Notes: generated by a model from the letters alone, not told the origin. A DNA stretch of 64,000 nt from CAYRYU01 sp964428355 (GCA_964428355.1 CAYRYU010000016.1:28942-92941), one strand, 5' to 3'. Shown: positions 27,354 to 36,868, numbered from the stretch's first letter. Made by a program: numbers and translations.

Positions 27354-29333
27354 GTGACGACCTCAAAATCGATCCTGGGCCTGAACCACATTTCCTTTTC
27401 CCTGACGAGCGGCGTGGGAGCCCTCGTTCTGGAAACCCTGGACGATCTGGAGAAACGCTCCCCGTCCGAATCGATCACCCAAGCGCTGCATGGAGCGCTT
27501 CTCCGGATCAAGAGCCCCGTCCTTGCCTTCCAGGTCAGGAAAACCCTCCGGAAGATCTCGGGGGAGCTGGCGGGAAAGCCCCTATCAGCGGATGGAGTCT
27601 CTCCGGAGGCCATTCTTCTTCGGCCGGAGAAACTCGAGGAAACGGCGGTGGTCATTTCGCAGGTCGGGAAGGACCTTTCCCCGACCTGGCTGACCGCATT
27701 GCGAAAGGCGCGATGGAGCGAGTGGCCGGGACGGATCCTCCCGACATTCCTCCGTTTCGTCGGCTCCTTCGGCGGACAGGAGGATTTCGGGCCAATCCGG
27801 TCACTTCTTGCGGAGACGCAGGAAGGTCCCGTGGTAGAATCCGCTCTCGAGGCCCTCGAACGGCTGGGATCCCCCGATCTGGAGGAAAGGGCCAGGGCTT
27901 TTCTTTCCTCCCCGAGCCCGGCTCTTCGGGGAAAGGCCGCCCGGATCCTGTACCGATTCAACCCAGCTGACGCCCTCGAGCACCTTCTTCCCCTCCTGTT
28001 CTCGGAAAACCCGGTCGAGCAGGCAATCGCCTTGCATCACGCAGCGGGGTTGCCTTTCTGGGAACTCGAATGCCACCTCCTGCGGTTCGTGGGCGAAACC
28101 CTCGATTCCGACCTCCTGATGAGGGCGAGCCCTCTTTTCTGCGCTGGCGCCACTCCGGAGCTCACGTTCAAGCTCTACCGGGTCTACAAGACCCTCCAGG
28201 ATACGCACAGGGACCTCGTGAAGGGTCTCATAATCCAGGTCGTGCTTGCATTGTACAAAACGCGGCAGATAACCACGTCCCCGCAGGATTTCATCGATTC
28301 GGTGAGAGAGAAGATCGCCTCGGAGGATCTTCAGAAGGCGAAATCGATCGGGGAGGAAACGGATCCCCAGGAGAAGCCGGGTTCACCCGCCGAGCCCCTG
28401 CCATCGACTACCCCCGTTCCCCCAGCACCGCTTCCCGACAAACCGGCCTCGCCTTCCGCATTCGAAGCGATGGGCCCACACGAGCGAATCATCTTCCTCA
28501 ACGATCTTCCCGCCGAAGGATTCCCCGCCTTCCGGGGGCGCATCCCCGACCTGCTGAAAACCACGAGAGGAAAAGAACTGGCAGCCGTCATCCGACTCCT
28601 TGGACGATACGGAAGTTTCGAGGATGCAGCGCTTGTTCCGGGTTATCTCGACCATGAGGATCCGGTGGTCGTGTGCGCCGCAATCGATGCCCTCGTCATG
28701 CTCCAGCCCGATCATCTCGGCGTGTTCCTTCCCAAGCTGATGCAAAGCCAGAAAGGCAAGATCCGCTTCCATGCGACCCAGGCATTCATCAACCTCGACC
28801 GCCAACAGGTCCGGAGCCTCGTTTCGGAGATGCTCCGCTCATCGCAACCGAAGCAGCGGGCGATGGCCATTCCGATCTGCGTCCAGGTCGACTTCATGGT
28901 CGTCCGGGACACACTCCTCAAGGCCCTCGAACGGGAGACCTCCCCGGAGCTGATACAGAAAATGGGAGTCCTGCTCAGCTCGAACCCAGATCGCGAGATA
29001 CTTCGGACGATCTTCCGGTTCATGAAGCAGCAATCGGGACAAGTGGCGGAAATCCTCCAGGACGCGGCCCAACAGACCGCGAAGAACCTTTCGGTGATCA
29101 TGGGAAAGTCGGTTCCCTTCGAGGAGCTCATCGCGGAGGAGGAAAAGAGCTTCCAGGCCCAGGTCATGGCCCGGGAAGCCCGCCCCCCAGCGCAGGCGGC
29201 CAGAAAGGCAACTCCCGCGGAAGGGGCTACCGGCGATGCCGAGAAGGAAGCCCGCCTTTTCCGGGTCGTGGTGGTCCTGATAATTCTCAACTGGCTTGCC
29301 CTGGCCGTAAATATCGCCCTCAACCTCCGTTGA
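27354..29333 (+). CDS. HEAT-repeat protein with C-terminal membrane anchor
   Basis: 659 aa from GTG 27354. Helical HEAT-like repeats fill most of the chain (e.g. ESALEALERLGSPDLEERAR; DALEHLLPLLFSENPVEQAI; AAVIRLLGRYGSFEDAALVP; CAAIDALVMLQPDHLGVFLP). A Pro/Ala-rich linker separates two repeat blocks near residues 345-370. The last 25 residues form a transmembrane tail (FRVVVVLIILNWLALAVNIA), so the repeats are probably cytoplasmic and membrane-tethered. HEAT arrays are scaffolds. It shares organisation with the soluble HEAT protein at 38403-40915. Last gene of the ECF-headed train, 72 bp after STAS. Confidence 0.8.
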   Translation: MTTSKSILGLNHISFSLTSGVGALVLETLDDLEKRSPSESITQALHGALLRIKSPVLAFQVRKTLRKISGELAGKPLSADGVSPEAILLRPEKLEETAVVISQVGKDLSPTWLTALRKARWSEWPGRILPTFLRFVGSFGGQEDFGPIRSLLAETQEGPVVESALEALERLGSPDLEERARAFLSSPSPALRGKAARILYRFNPADALEHLLPLLFSENPVEQAIALHHAAGLPFWELECHLLRFVGETLDSDLLMRASPLFCAGATPELTFKLYRVYKTLQDTHRDLVKGLIIQVVLALYKTRQITTSPQDFIDSVREKIASEDLQKAKSIGEETDPQEKPGSPAEPLPSTTPVPPAPLPDKPASPSAFEAMGPHERIIFLNDLPAEGFPAFRGRIPDLLKTTRGKELAAVIRLLGRYGSFEDAALVPGYLDHEDPVVVCAAIDALVMLQPDHLGVFLPKLMQSQKGKIRFHATQAFINLDRQQVRSLVSEMLRSSQPKQRAMAIPICVQVDFMVVRDTLLKALERETSPELIQKMGVLLSSNPDREILRTIFRFMKQQSGQVAEILQDAAQQTAKNLSVIMGKSVPFEELIAEEEKSFQAQVMAREARPPAQAARKATPAEGATGDAEKEARLFRVVVVLIILNWLALAVNIALNLR

Positions 29334-29581
29334 CCATTGGCCCCGACCCTGGGTTATCGAAGGATTACCACAAAGACGCGAAGGACACGAAGACCACCAG
29401 GAAATCTGTTTTTCCGCTCTTCAGGTTTGAGGTTCACTGGGGACGCCCGGTCCGCCATGGCACGGTGAGCCACGTGTCAATCCGAGGAACGCACGCGAGG
29501 AAGGAACCCGAAAACCCATCGCGGGATTTGCGGAAATCCCTGGACTTGATCTGGGGACGGTAATGAAGTATTTTCGCCGGC

Positions 29582-30952
29582 ATGGCGGATGGCCGGCATT
29601 TTGGAAGGCTCCTCAACGGACGTCTGGGCCGGGAGGCCCTTGGACTCGCCGGTCCCCTCGTTTTCCAGGCACTCGCTTATTCGCTCCTGGGCGTTCTCGA
29701 CCGGATAATGGTGGGTGCCCTTGCCGAAACCGCGATTTCCGGAGTCGGGATCGGGAGCCAGATACTCTTCTTCGCCAACACTCTCGCGGGGACGGTGGCT
29801 TCCGCTGGGGCGATCCTGGCGGCGCAGTTCCGGGGAGCGGGAAATCGCGACAGGATCGTGGAGCTTGCCGCAACAGGGTCTGCTCTGTGCCTCGCACTCG
29901 GTGTCGGCTCCGGAATCCTGCTCTGGATCTCCGCCTTTCCCCTTTCCAGCTGGCTTGCGAATGGGAACGAGGCAATTGCCGGGGTGGGGGCATGGTTCCT
30001 CAAGATAGTCCTCTTGAGCGTTCCCGCCGTCCTCCTGACGTTCGTCCTGACGGGAATCATGCGGGCCCTGGGCGACACGAGGACCCCGGTCGTATGTTCG
30101 CTGGCAGCCCTCGTGACCAACTCCGTTCTGAACATCCTCCTGATCAACGGGTATTGCGGACTTCCGAAGTGGGGCGTTTCCGGAGCGGCTTTTGCCACCT
30201 GCATCGCTCATTTCGTCGGGTTTTTTGTTGCTGTCTGGGCTTTCTTCCACCATTCCTTCGCGGACCAGGGTTTCGACCTCGGGGGGATGAAGAACATCTC
30301 CCGGGAGATGGCGATCCGCATCGGAAGATTGACCTGGCCCATCACCCTCGACGCCCTTTTCTGGCAGGCTGCTTCCCTTGCCTATACGCGGGTTGTGGGA
30401 GTCCTCGGGGAGTCGGCCCTGGCCGCCTACTTCATGTTCATGGGGATCCGGAGTCTCGGCTACATCCCACTCGGAGCGCTGGGAACGGCTTCCTCCATCA
30501 TGGCGGGCAGGTTCCTCGGGGCCGCGCGTTTCCGCACCACCCGGATCGTGGTCGGGCATGGACTCCGTCTCGCGATCCTCGGGGCGATCGGGATGGGAAT
30601 ATTGATGTGCCTGTCTTCATGGCCCTACACATGGTTTTTCAAGGTCGATCCCACGGTAGGGGAACTCGCGCGACGGTTGATCCGCTGGTTCGCCCTTGTT
30701 CTTCCCTTCGAGGGGGCGATCGTGGTCTACGCCTTCGTCCTGCGTGCGGGCGGTGACGCACTCGCAATCAGCTTGATGACCGCGTTCTCGTTCTGGTTCG
30801 TGGGAATTCCGGCATCCTGGTTTTTCGGGGTCCGTTGCGGTTACGGACTCCCGGGGGCCTTCCTCGGAATGGCCATGGAATCAATCACAAAGGCTTTCCT
30901 TTTCCGATGTCGGGAACGCGGAGGCTCCTGGATGAGAAACCTCTCGAGGTGA
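29582..30952 (+). CDS. MATE-family multidrug/Na+ efflux transporter
   Basis: 456 aa with about 12 hydrophobic helices and MATE features: the N-terminal half opens with LGREALGLAGPLVFQALAYS and DRIMVGALAETAISGVGIG, and the second half repeats this as LTWPITLDALFWQAASLAY and LGESALAAYFMFMGIRSLG. MATE proteins export cationic drugs or metabolites in exchange for Na+ or H+. No clear Shine-Dalgarno site precedes ATG 29582, but the frame and length fit the family (~450 aa). Convergent with the next gene. Confidence 0.9.
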   Translation: MADGRHFGRLLNGRLGREALGLAGPLVFQALAYSLLGVLDRIMVGALAETAISGVGIGSQILFFANTLAGTVASAGAILAAQFRGAGNRDRIVELAATGSALCLALGVGSGILLWISAFPLSSWLANGNEAIAGVGAWFLKIVLLSVPAVLLTFVLTGIMRALGDTRTPVVCSLAALVTNSVLNILLINGYCGLPKWGVSGAAFATCIAHFVGFFVAVWAFFHHSFADQGFDLGGMKNISREMAIRIGRLTWPITLDALFWQAASLAYTRVVGVLGESALAAYFMFMGIRSLGYIPLGALGTASSIMAGRFLGAARFRTTRIVVGHGLRLAILGAIGMGILMCLSSWPYTWFFKVDPTVGELARRLIRWFALVLPFEGAIVVYAFVLRAGGDALAISLMTAFSFWFVGIPASWFFGVRCGYGLPGAFLGMAMESITKAFLFRCRERGGSWMRNLSR

Positions 30953-31025
30953 AGCGAACACGCCCCGCCCCCCGGGAAGACCCCCCACGCTTCAGAACCC
31001 TTGCCCTTCTTCGCCCTTCAGCCCT

Positions 31026-31907
31026 TCAGCTCTTCCTGGGCTTCTGAAGGAAATCGTGGCGAGGAGGGAGGTCGGGATTGAATTTCTCCGTCGTCGGGAC
31101 AACCGGCGGAGCGCTTCCGGAGATGATGCTCCGAACTTCCTTTTCGGGGATCCTCAAGGTTCCCATGCTCGACTGAATCTCGTAGACCCCGTTTTTCATG
31201 CCCAGTAATCTCCCTGTCACCCTGTCGCCGTTCTGAAGGGTGATGGCCCTCAATCCTGCCGGAAGGGCTGCAGGGGAAGCCTCGTAAACTGGACCAACGC
31301 CGTTCTGGTGATTCGGGGTGGAAGAGGCCGAGCCCAGAGCGGCAGGGTCCCTCGCCCCTTCAATGCAGTCCGCTTTCCCTGGCATTTTCCCCTGGGTCAA
31401 TCCTGCTGTGACCTTGGCATATCCGTCCGAGAAGGCGAAGAAGCTGGTTCCCGCATCGATCGTGACATTCGATCCCTTGCAGAACGCCAAGGGCCAGGCA
31501 ACAAAAATAGCTCCGGCAGCAGTAAGGCCCCTGTCGCCCCCGCCCCGGTGGGTCGCTTTGCTTGCCCTGAGAGGAATCTTCTGCCCATCGACCGCAGTCG
31601 TGAAATCGACCGAAACGTCGAGTGCCCCCCGCCGTCCCAGGATTCCGGCCTTTCTGGAGTTCAGAACCGTCCCGAAAGCCGGGGTCCCCTTCCTGATCAG
31701 GACGTTTCCGGCAGGGTCAAGGAGATCTTCGTCAACCCGGAAATGAACGCGCTCCTTCGGTTTCACATATCCCGATTTGAGGCGTTCGCACAAGACGAGC
31801 TTGAGGGAAGTCTCGGGGGTGATGTTCGCCCCGGCGACGGTTTCCCCAGCCAAAACCGGTCCCGGAAACAGGAGACACATCAACATAACAATGACCAAAG
31901 CAACCAT
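31026..31907 (-). CDS. Secreted protein of unknown function
   Basis: 293 aa; GGGGAGGT lies 6 nt before the ATG. A signal peptide spans 1-21 (ALVIVMLMCLLFPGPVLAGE). The central region (VNFRV-like VHFRVDEDLLDPAGNVLIRK, GTPAFGTVLNSRKAG, DVSVDFTTAVDGQKIPLRA) follows a pattern seen in many periplasmic bacterial proteins in which a 'GTPaxGxV' strand precedes 'DGxxIPL'. The C-terminus (ITLQNGDRVTGRLLGMKNG) looks like a small SH3/LSM-like barrel. No catalytic residues are evident. Convergent with MATE; function not recognised. Confidence 0.6.
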   Translation of the reverse strand: MVALVIVMLMCLLFPGPVLAGETVAGANITPETSLKLVLCERLKSGYVKPKERVHFRVDEDLLDPAGNVLIRKGTPAFGTVLNSRKAGILGRRGALDVSVDFTTAVDGQKIPLRASKATHRGGGDRGLTAAGAIFVAWPLAFCKGSNVTIDAGTSFFAFSDGYAKVTAGLTQGKMPGKADCIEGARDPAALGSASSTPNHQNGVGPVYEASPAALPAGLRAITLQNGDRVTGRLLGMKNGVYEIQSSMGTLRIPEKEVRSIISGSAPPVVPTTEKFNPDLPPRHDFLQKPRKS

Positions 31908-32103
31908 CTTCCGACCTCCCCAGGGCTTCCCGGAAACCAGCGGCAGAAGGTTCCATCAGTTTTTCCGGGGGGGCCCGGCAAGTCCATTGAACGGATCCAG
32001 GTTCCCTTCCCCCGGTACGATTTCCGCATTTCCGAACCCTGGAAGATAGATCGGCAATAACTTCCCTGGATTCCAGGAAGATCTCTCGCGATACGGAATG
32101 ATT

Positions 32104-33405
32104 TCAGACCCGGTAGAACTCCCGAAGGGCTTTCATGAAATATCCTGGATCATTTGCGCCCGCGAGTTCCCTGATCGAATGCATCGAAAGCAACGGCATT
32201 CCCACGTCGACAGCCCTTGTGTCAAGGTTGGCGGAGGAAATCGGTCCTATCGTGGACCCGCCCCGCTCATCGGAGCGGTTGAGGAAGCGCTGGACGGGAA
32301 CCTTGGCCGCACGGCAAAGGGATTCGAACATGGCTGCCGTGGGGGCATCGGTCGTGTAGCTCTGGCTGGCGGCAACCTTTATCGCAGGACCACGATTGAG
32401 GAGGACCCGGTTCGTCGGATCGCATTTTTCCCCTTTGCTGGGATGTACTGCATGGGCGGCATCGGCAGAAACCAGTATCGATCGGGCCTTCGCCCTGAAA
32501 AAATCCTCCCGGGAACCGCCAAGACCAATTACAACGCGTTCGAGAAGTGTCGCGAGCATCGGGGAACCGGCACCCTGTCTTGTGGAGCTGCCCACCTCTT
32601 CGTTATCGAATGCGGCAAGAACGTTGACAGCCTTCCCCGCATCCGTCGCTTTCAAGGCTTCAAGGCCGGCATGGGTGGAGGCCAGGTTGTCCAGCCGCGG
32701 AGCCGAGATCAGTTCGCCCTCGAACCCGACGAAACTGCCTGCTTCTGGCTCGTAGAGGAACATGTCGTAGTCAAGAATCCGATCGGGTTTGACCTTCATT
32801 TCCCGTGCCAGGAGCTGGAGAAAGAACCCCCTTTTCTCGAACTTTCCGCTCGTCAGACCAATGAGGGGAAGCATGTCCACCTGCCGGTTCAACTTCACCC
32901 CATCGTTTACATCCCGATTCATGTGGATCGCCAGGTTTGGGATGATCGCAACGGGCCTGCGGAAATCGAAGAGAACTGCTTGGGGGTCCAGCAGGGCTTT
33001 TCCCGACAGTACAACCCGCCCTGCAAGCGAAAGCGGGCGATCCATCCAGGTATTCAGGATTGGACCGCCATAGACTTCCGTATTCAGCTTCACATATGCG
33101 TCTTCGGAGGTCATCTCGGGCTGGGGTTTGACCCGGAAACAGGGGGTGTCGGTGTGGGTGCCCACGATCCGGAATCCTGATTCGGCCGGATTTCCACGTC
33201 CCACGACGAACGCGAGAAGCGCGGAGTCGTTCTGTCGGACGAAATGTTTTCCACCTTTTTTGAGCTTCCACGCCGACGCGCTGTCGAGTTCGCTGAACCC
33301 AGCTTTTTCCAGCCGGGCGGCGCACTCCCGTACCGCATGGAACGCCGTAGGACTTGCCTGGATGAACCCGATCAGATCTTCCGCGAACGCATTCTTCTTT
33401 GTCAT
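32104..33405 (-). CDS. apeB: Aspartyl aminopeptidase (M18 family)
   Basis: 433 aa, the normal M18 length. GGGAGAAG precedes ATG 33405. M18 signatures: GTHTDTPCFRVKP (zinc His and Asp), GGPILNTWMDRPLSLAGRV, the substrate/metal stretch RLDNLAS, FDNEEVGSSTRQGAGSPML (catalytic and zinc Glu), SADAAHAVHP and the C-terminal GGSTIGPISSANLDTRAVDVG, MLSMHSIRE. The enzyme removes N-terminal Asp/Glu from cytosolic peptides as a dodecamer using two zinc ions. It is divergent from the pseudopilin operon at 33576, with 170 bp between starts. Confidence 0.95.
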   Translation of the reverse strand: MTKKNAFAEDLIGFIQASPTAFHAVRECAARLEKAGFSELDSASAWKLKKGGKHFVRQNDSALLAFVVGRGNPAESGFRIVGTHTDTPCFRVKPQPEMTSEDAYVKLNTEVYGGPILNTWMDRPLSLAGRVVLSGKALLDPQAVLFDFRRPVAIIPNLAIHMNRDVNDGVKLNRQVDMLPLIGLTSGKFEKRGFFLQLLAREMKVKPDRILDYDMFLYEPEAGSFVGFEGELISAPRLDNLASTHAGLEALKATDAGKAVNVLAAFDNEEVGSSTRQGAGSPMLATLLERVVIGLGGSREDFFRAKARSILVSADAAHAVHPSKGEKCDPTNRVLLNRGPAIKVAASQSYTTDAPTAAMFESLCRAAKVPVQRFLNRSDERGGSTIGPISSANLDTRAVDVGMPLLSMHSIRELAGANDPGYFMKALREFYRV

Positions 33406-33514
33406 CGTCTTCTCCCATGCCTGATGTGATTTGTTGGGCGAGTTTCCGGAGAAAGCCTGGTGACGAATTATACCACCGCGGCTCAGTGAAGTTTCGGCCC
33501 CTGGTGGATCGTGA

Positions 33515-33520
33515 TAGAAT
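33515..33520 (+). promoter_or_regulatory. Possible -10 element of the second pseudopilin operon
   Basis: TAGAAT within GTGATAGAATGAA, 55 bp before ATG 33576. One of several TAGAAT-like hexamers in leaders of this window. The -35 region (TTTCGG, 17 bp upstream) is a poor match. Confidence 0.3.
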
Positions 33521-33575
33521 GAATCCAGCCCCCAACCAAGGCTGCCGGGGAGGAAAACCGGAATGGAGAGTTGGA

Positions 33576-34106
33576 ATGGGTCTTACACCAGGGCAAAGAG
33601 GGTTCACCCTCATTGAGTTGGTTATCGTCTTCGGCCTTCTCTCGTTTCTTCTAGCCATCGGGATCGTCCATTTCCGGAACTCCAGGGCCAGCGCCTCGAT
33701 GTTGACTTCGAACATCGTATCCCACATGGATTTCCGACGCGCCTCCACGCGGCTCCAGGAAGAACTCCAGGCGGGTTGCGAAATACTCAAACCCTTCGAG
33801 GGCAGAACCCTTCCGTATCTCGTTTTCCGCGACATCGTCAACCGGACCCGGATCCTCTATCTCGAAAAGGCTTCCGACCAGAAGGAGAAACCCGCCCGGT
33901 TGGTGAGCTACACCGATTGTTACAAAAGCGCTTTCGATCCCGCGATGAAGGAAACTCTCTTTGGAAGGATCAAGAAAATCGAGTTCACGACCATTTCCCT
34001 CGGAATCGTCGTGGTTCACCTGTCGCTTGTCGACGCTGAAGATCGTGAGCTCAGCTCGATTTTCGAGATTCCCCTGAAGAATTTCGGGGCGACGGAGGTG
34101 GAGTGA
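33576..34106 (+). CDS. Type II/IV pseudopilin (GspH-like)
   Basis: 176 aa from ATG 33576, five bases after GGAGAG. Prepilin signature MGLTPGQRGFTLIELVIV with cleavage after G9 and Glu at +5, then a hydrophobic helix (VFGLLSFLLAIGIVHFRN). Ectodomain of ~140 aa with strands (LPYLVFRDIVNRTRILYLEK; SLGIVVVHLSLVDAEDREL). Overlaps the next gene by 4 bp (GTGA). First of three coupled genes forming a second minor-pseudopilin set. Confidence 0.82.
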   Translation: MGLTPGQRGFTLIELVIVFGLLSFLLAIGIVHFRNSRASASMLTSNIVSHMDFRRASTRLQEELQAGCEILKPFEGRTLPYLVFRDIVNRTRILYLEKASDQKEKPARLVSYTDCYKSAFDPAMKETLFGRIKKIEFTTISLGIVVVHLSLVDAEDRELSSIFEIPLKNFGATEVE

Positions 34107-35500
34107 AAATTCCTCAATCGTTCCGGACTCCCTGGAAAAAGCATTCGGAAAAGGGCTTCACCCTCCTGGAACTGCTTCTCGGAATCTTCATCGGGGCGGC
34201 GGCCTTGACGACCATCTACCAGTTCATGCAGAGCAGTTCCCAGTCAGTTGCCCTCTCCAGCCAGCATTTCATTGCCCTGCATCTATCCGGAAAGGTCATG
34301 GCGGATCTTTTCGAGGAATCCCGCATCAGCAATACCCTCACGGAAAACAGCATCACATTCCCCGATCTTGTCAGCCGGAGCCCGGTGGTGGACGCCCAAT
34401 CGCCTTTTTTCCAGATGGTCCGGGATTCCAGGGAACCGTGGGGAGCAATTCAACCCGGGGTCGATATGGGAGTGACGAAGGATTTCGGGCCGACCTACAA
34501 CCTGCTTCAGCCATTCTACCTCCAGGTATCGATCCGGCGGCCCGCGCCGGCGTCTTCTCGGGATCCCGAGCGGCATCTTGCCGAATCCACTATCAAGGTG
34601 GATTGGCAGGAGAAATCGGGCATGAGCCGTTCCTATACCATTCAGTTCGAATGCCCAAGCCCATATGGACCTCTCCCTGAGGAAAAAATCCTGATCGACG
34701 AGGAGACCTTGAAGCAGAGAGTCAGGGAGGAGTTTTTCCCCGATATGCCCGATAAATCGCTCGAACAGGCAATTTCGGCGTCCGGGTGCGACGGGGGGAT
34801 GCTGATGAAGGCCGGGAAAATCGGTGTTCTCATGGCCGACCTCACTGCCTCCATCGCCTCCCTGTCCGCCGAAATCCAGGTCTTGAGCAAAAAGCGACGG
34901 GAACAACTGCAGAACCTTGGTCCCTCATTCATCGAAACCCAGTTGCGGATCTCCCGCAAAACCGAGACCGGTGCCAGCCTCCTCTACAACGTTCTTTTGG
35001 AAGCAGCCCAGGAAGCCAGCTCCATCCAGGAGCAGGGAACAGCGGGAAACCTCGGAAAGATTCCGATCGTGCCTTTTGGAAAGGCATTGAAGACCTTCCG
35101 TTCCCTGTCCGGGGAAATCGATGGGTGGGTAAGGTGCACTGGAGAGGCTTACCGCTACCTCCTGGACGAAAGCTTCAGCCGGGTGATTTCCGGGAAGACG
35201 CGGGAGATTGCGTGCATGAAAGCCCTCGATGCGATCCGCCTCCGGTGCTCCATGGGAAAACTTCCCGTCGCGAAATGGAAAGAGTTCATCGACCGTGAAC
35301 GCGAAAGAGTGAAGGAAAGGAACCCATTTCTCGCGAAGTTCTTTTTGCGTGAGGAAATGGCGGTTTCTGACAGAAAGGTCTTCGTGGAAGCTTTTCCCAA
35401 CTTGGTTTTCACCGTCGACCGGATCCAGGAGGTCATCGGAAAGACCGCTTCGGGGGTCCCGGAAATCCTTTCAAGACACCCAGCGAGCGGAGGAGGTTGA
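34103..35500 (+). CDS. Pseudopilin (GspJ/PilW-like) with long C-terminal extension
   Basis: 465 aa from GTG 34103. Prepilin peptidase site in HSEKGFTLLELLLGIFIGAA (cleavage G18/F19, Glu at +5). Up to about residue 190 it resembles PilW/GspJ; the remainder is a charged helical extension (e.g. LMADLTASIASLSAEIQVLS) not seen in ordinary pseudopilins, which are ~200-240 aa. Translationally coupled to both neighbours. The extension may present a binding surface outside the cell; that is inference. Confidence 0.75.
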   Translation: MKIPQSFRTPWKKHSEKGFTLLELLLGIFIGAAALTTIYQFMQSSSQSVALSSQHFIALHLSGKVMADLFEESRISNTLTENSITFPDLVSRSPVVDAQSPFFQMVRDSREPWGAIQPGVDMGVTKDFGPTYNLLQPFYLQVSIRRPAPASSRDPERHLAESTIKVDWQEKSGMSRSYTIQFECPSPYGPLPEEKILIDEETLKQRVREEFFPDMPDKSLEQAISASGCDGGMLMKAGKIGVLMADLTASIASLSAEIQVLSKKRREQLQNLGPSFIETQLRISRKTETGASLLYNVLLEAAQEASSIQEQGTAGNLGKIPIVPFGKALKTFRSLSGEIDGWVRCTGEAYRYLLDESFSRVISGKTREIACMKALDAIRLRCSMGKLPVAKWKEFIDRERERVKERNPFLAKFFLREEMAVSDRKVFVEAFPNLVFTVDRIQEVIGKTASGVPEILSRHPASGGG

Positions 35501-35502
35501 CG

Positions 35503-36804
35503 ATGCGCCCGCTTGGCTCCTTTCATCCTTCCGCAAGGGCGGGACTGGTTTTCCCTCTCGTACTGATGGGAATTTTCTCGCTGGGTTTCCTCATCATTTT
35601 CGTTCACTCCATGAGTCGAGGCTATTCGAGCCAGGTGACGCACGTCGAGGAGCACCTGCGGGTCCAGGCGATCGGCCAGTCGGTGTTTTCCCAGGTTCTT
35701 GCAAAGATCAGGAACAAGCCTTTCCGCGACCGCTTCTTTTTCCCCCGCCCTTTCAGGACTTCCGACGAGGAGTTGCTTGGCGGGACCTACGATCTCTACG
35801 TCGTTGACGCTCCGAACAAACCATTTCAGGTCGACATTTACGTTCAAGCCCGGTTCTTCGACGCCCGAAAGCTGTTTTTCTGGCGGGTTCAGGTCGATCA
35901 CTCGATTCTCGATGCGGCCGGGAAAGCATTTCCAATTCTCTTCACCACCCTTCCCGACGGCTCTTTCCCCACCTCCGGAAGCGGCTCACCGATGGCCGGT
36001 TTCATAGAGGACATCCTCTCGCAACGAAAGGCGAACAAGACCGCGGCTGAAAACCGCTTCATAACCCTTGTAACATCCAACTCCCTGAAGGACGATCTGA
36101 GAATTCTCGACGGTCCCCCCACCACCGACGTCGAAGATGTAGTGGATACAGCTCCTCCTCCCCCGCCACCACCGCCGCCCGCACAGATTCCAACTCCGCC
36201 ACCCCCTCCCCTGACACAGACTTTCGTCGAGGACTTCAACGGAACCCCGAATGGGGGATATCCATCCGGCTGGCAGAATATGTTCGTGGGCGTGTCCGCA
36301 AAGATCGCGGAACCCGCTCCGGGGCGCAAGGTGTTCGACCTGGTCGGACGATCTGGAGTGTCTCAGACGGAGTACATTCCCGTCACCCCGGGAGACCAGT
36401 TCGCCTATGAGTGCGAAATCGAGTTCCCCAAAGGGAATCACGGGGGAGCTGTCGGCTTCATGATCTCCCGGCCCGGTGGTTGCCTGGGAACATCCCACTC
36501 CTTCGTATTCACCAACCTTGGAATCATCAAGTTCAAGAACGGTAACAGCCCAATCGAGATCGGAACCTGGAAGGAGGGGACCGTCTATACCGTTCGCCTC
36601 GAAATGGACTTCACCGACAACACCGGAAGGATACTGGTCAACGGGGAGGTCCTCCGCGAAAAGGTCCCTATCGCCTCACGTTCCTACTTTTCGAGCGAGT
36701 ACAGTCAGAACGTCAGCCTCGACAAATTCGGAGCCGCCACCGCCAACACCAACGACGGCCAGGTCGGCGAAATGTATGTCCAAAGCGTGAAATTCTACCA
36801 ATGA
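35503..36804 (+). CDS. GspK/PilX-like pseudopilin with polyproline linker and jelly-roll domain
   Basis: 433 aa from ATG 35503, six bases after GGAGGAGG. The N-terminal helix (ARAGLVFPLVLMGIFSLGFL) looks like a prepilin helix without Glu5, as in GspK/PilX. Residues ~25-200 are an ectodomain; ~210-235 are a polyproline linker (runs of P interrupted by AQIPT). The C-terminal ~190 residues form a concanavalin-like/DUF1080-like beta sandwich (TFVEDFNGTPNGGYPSGWQN; VYTVRLEMDFTDNTGRILVN). Such sandwiches often bind carbohydrate. A tip pseudopilin displaying a binding domain on a proline stalk is a plausible adhesin, by inference. Confidence 0.72.
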   Translation: MRPLGSFHPSARAGLVFPLVLMGIFSLGFLIIFVHSMSRGYSSQVTHVEEHLRVQAIGQSVFSQVLAKIRNKPFRDRFFFPRPFRTSDEELLGGTYDLYVVDAPNKPFQVDIYVQARFFDARKLFFWRVQVDHSILDAAGKAFPILFTTLPDGSFPTSGSGSPMAGFIEDILSQRKANKTAAENRFITLVTSNSLKDDLRILDGPPTTDVEDVVDTAPPPPPPPPPAQIPTPPPPPLTQTFVEDFNGTPNGGYPSGWQNMFVGVSAKIAEPAPGRKVFDLVGRSGVSQTEYIPVTPGDQFAYECEIEFPKGNHGGAVGFMISRPGGCLGTSHSFVFTNLGIIKFKNGNSPIEIGTWKEGTVYTVRLEMDFTDNTGRILVNGEVLREKVPIASRSYFSSEYSQNVSLDKFGAATANTNDGQVGEMYVQSVKFYQ

Positions 36805-36823
36805 AGTTCGCAAAATTCGTAAA

Positions 36824-36868
36824 TTCGGGGACATGAGAATCTTTTGAAAAGATTCTCATGTCCCCGAA
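36824..36868. repeat. REP-like hairpin A3
   Basis: Perfect 22-bp arms (36824-36845 and 36847-36868) with essentially no loop, differing from A1 only at the centre and edges. It starts 20 bp after the pseudopilin operon stop codon. Confidence 0.8.
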
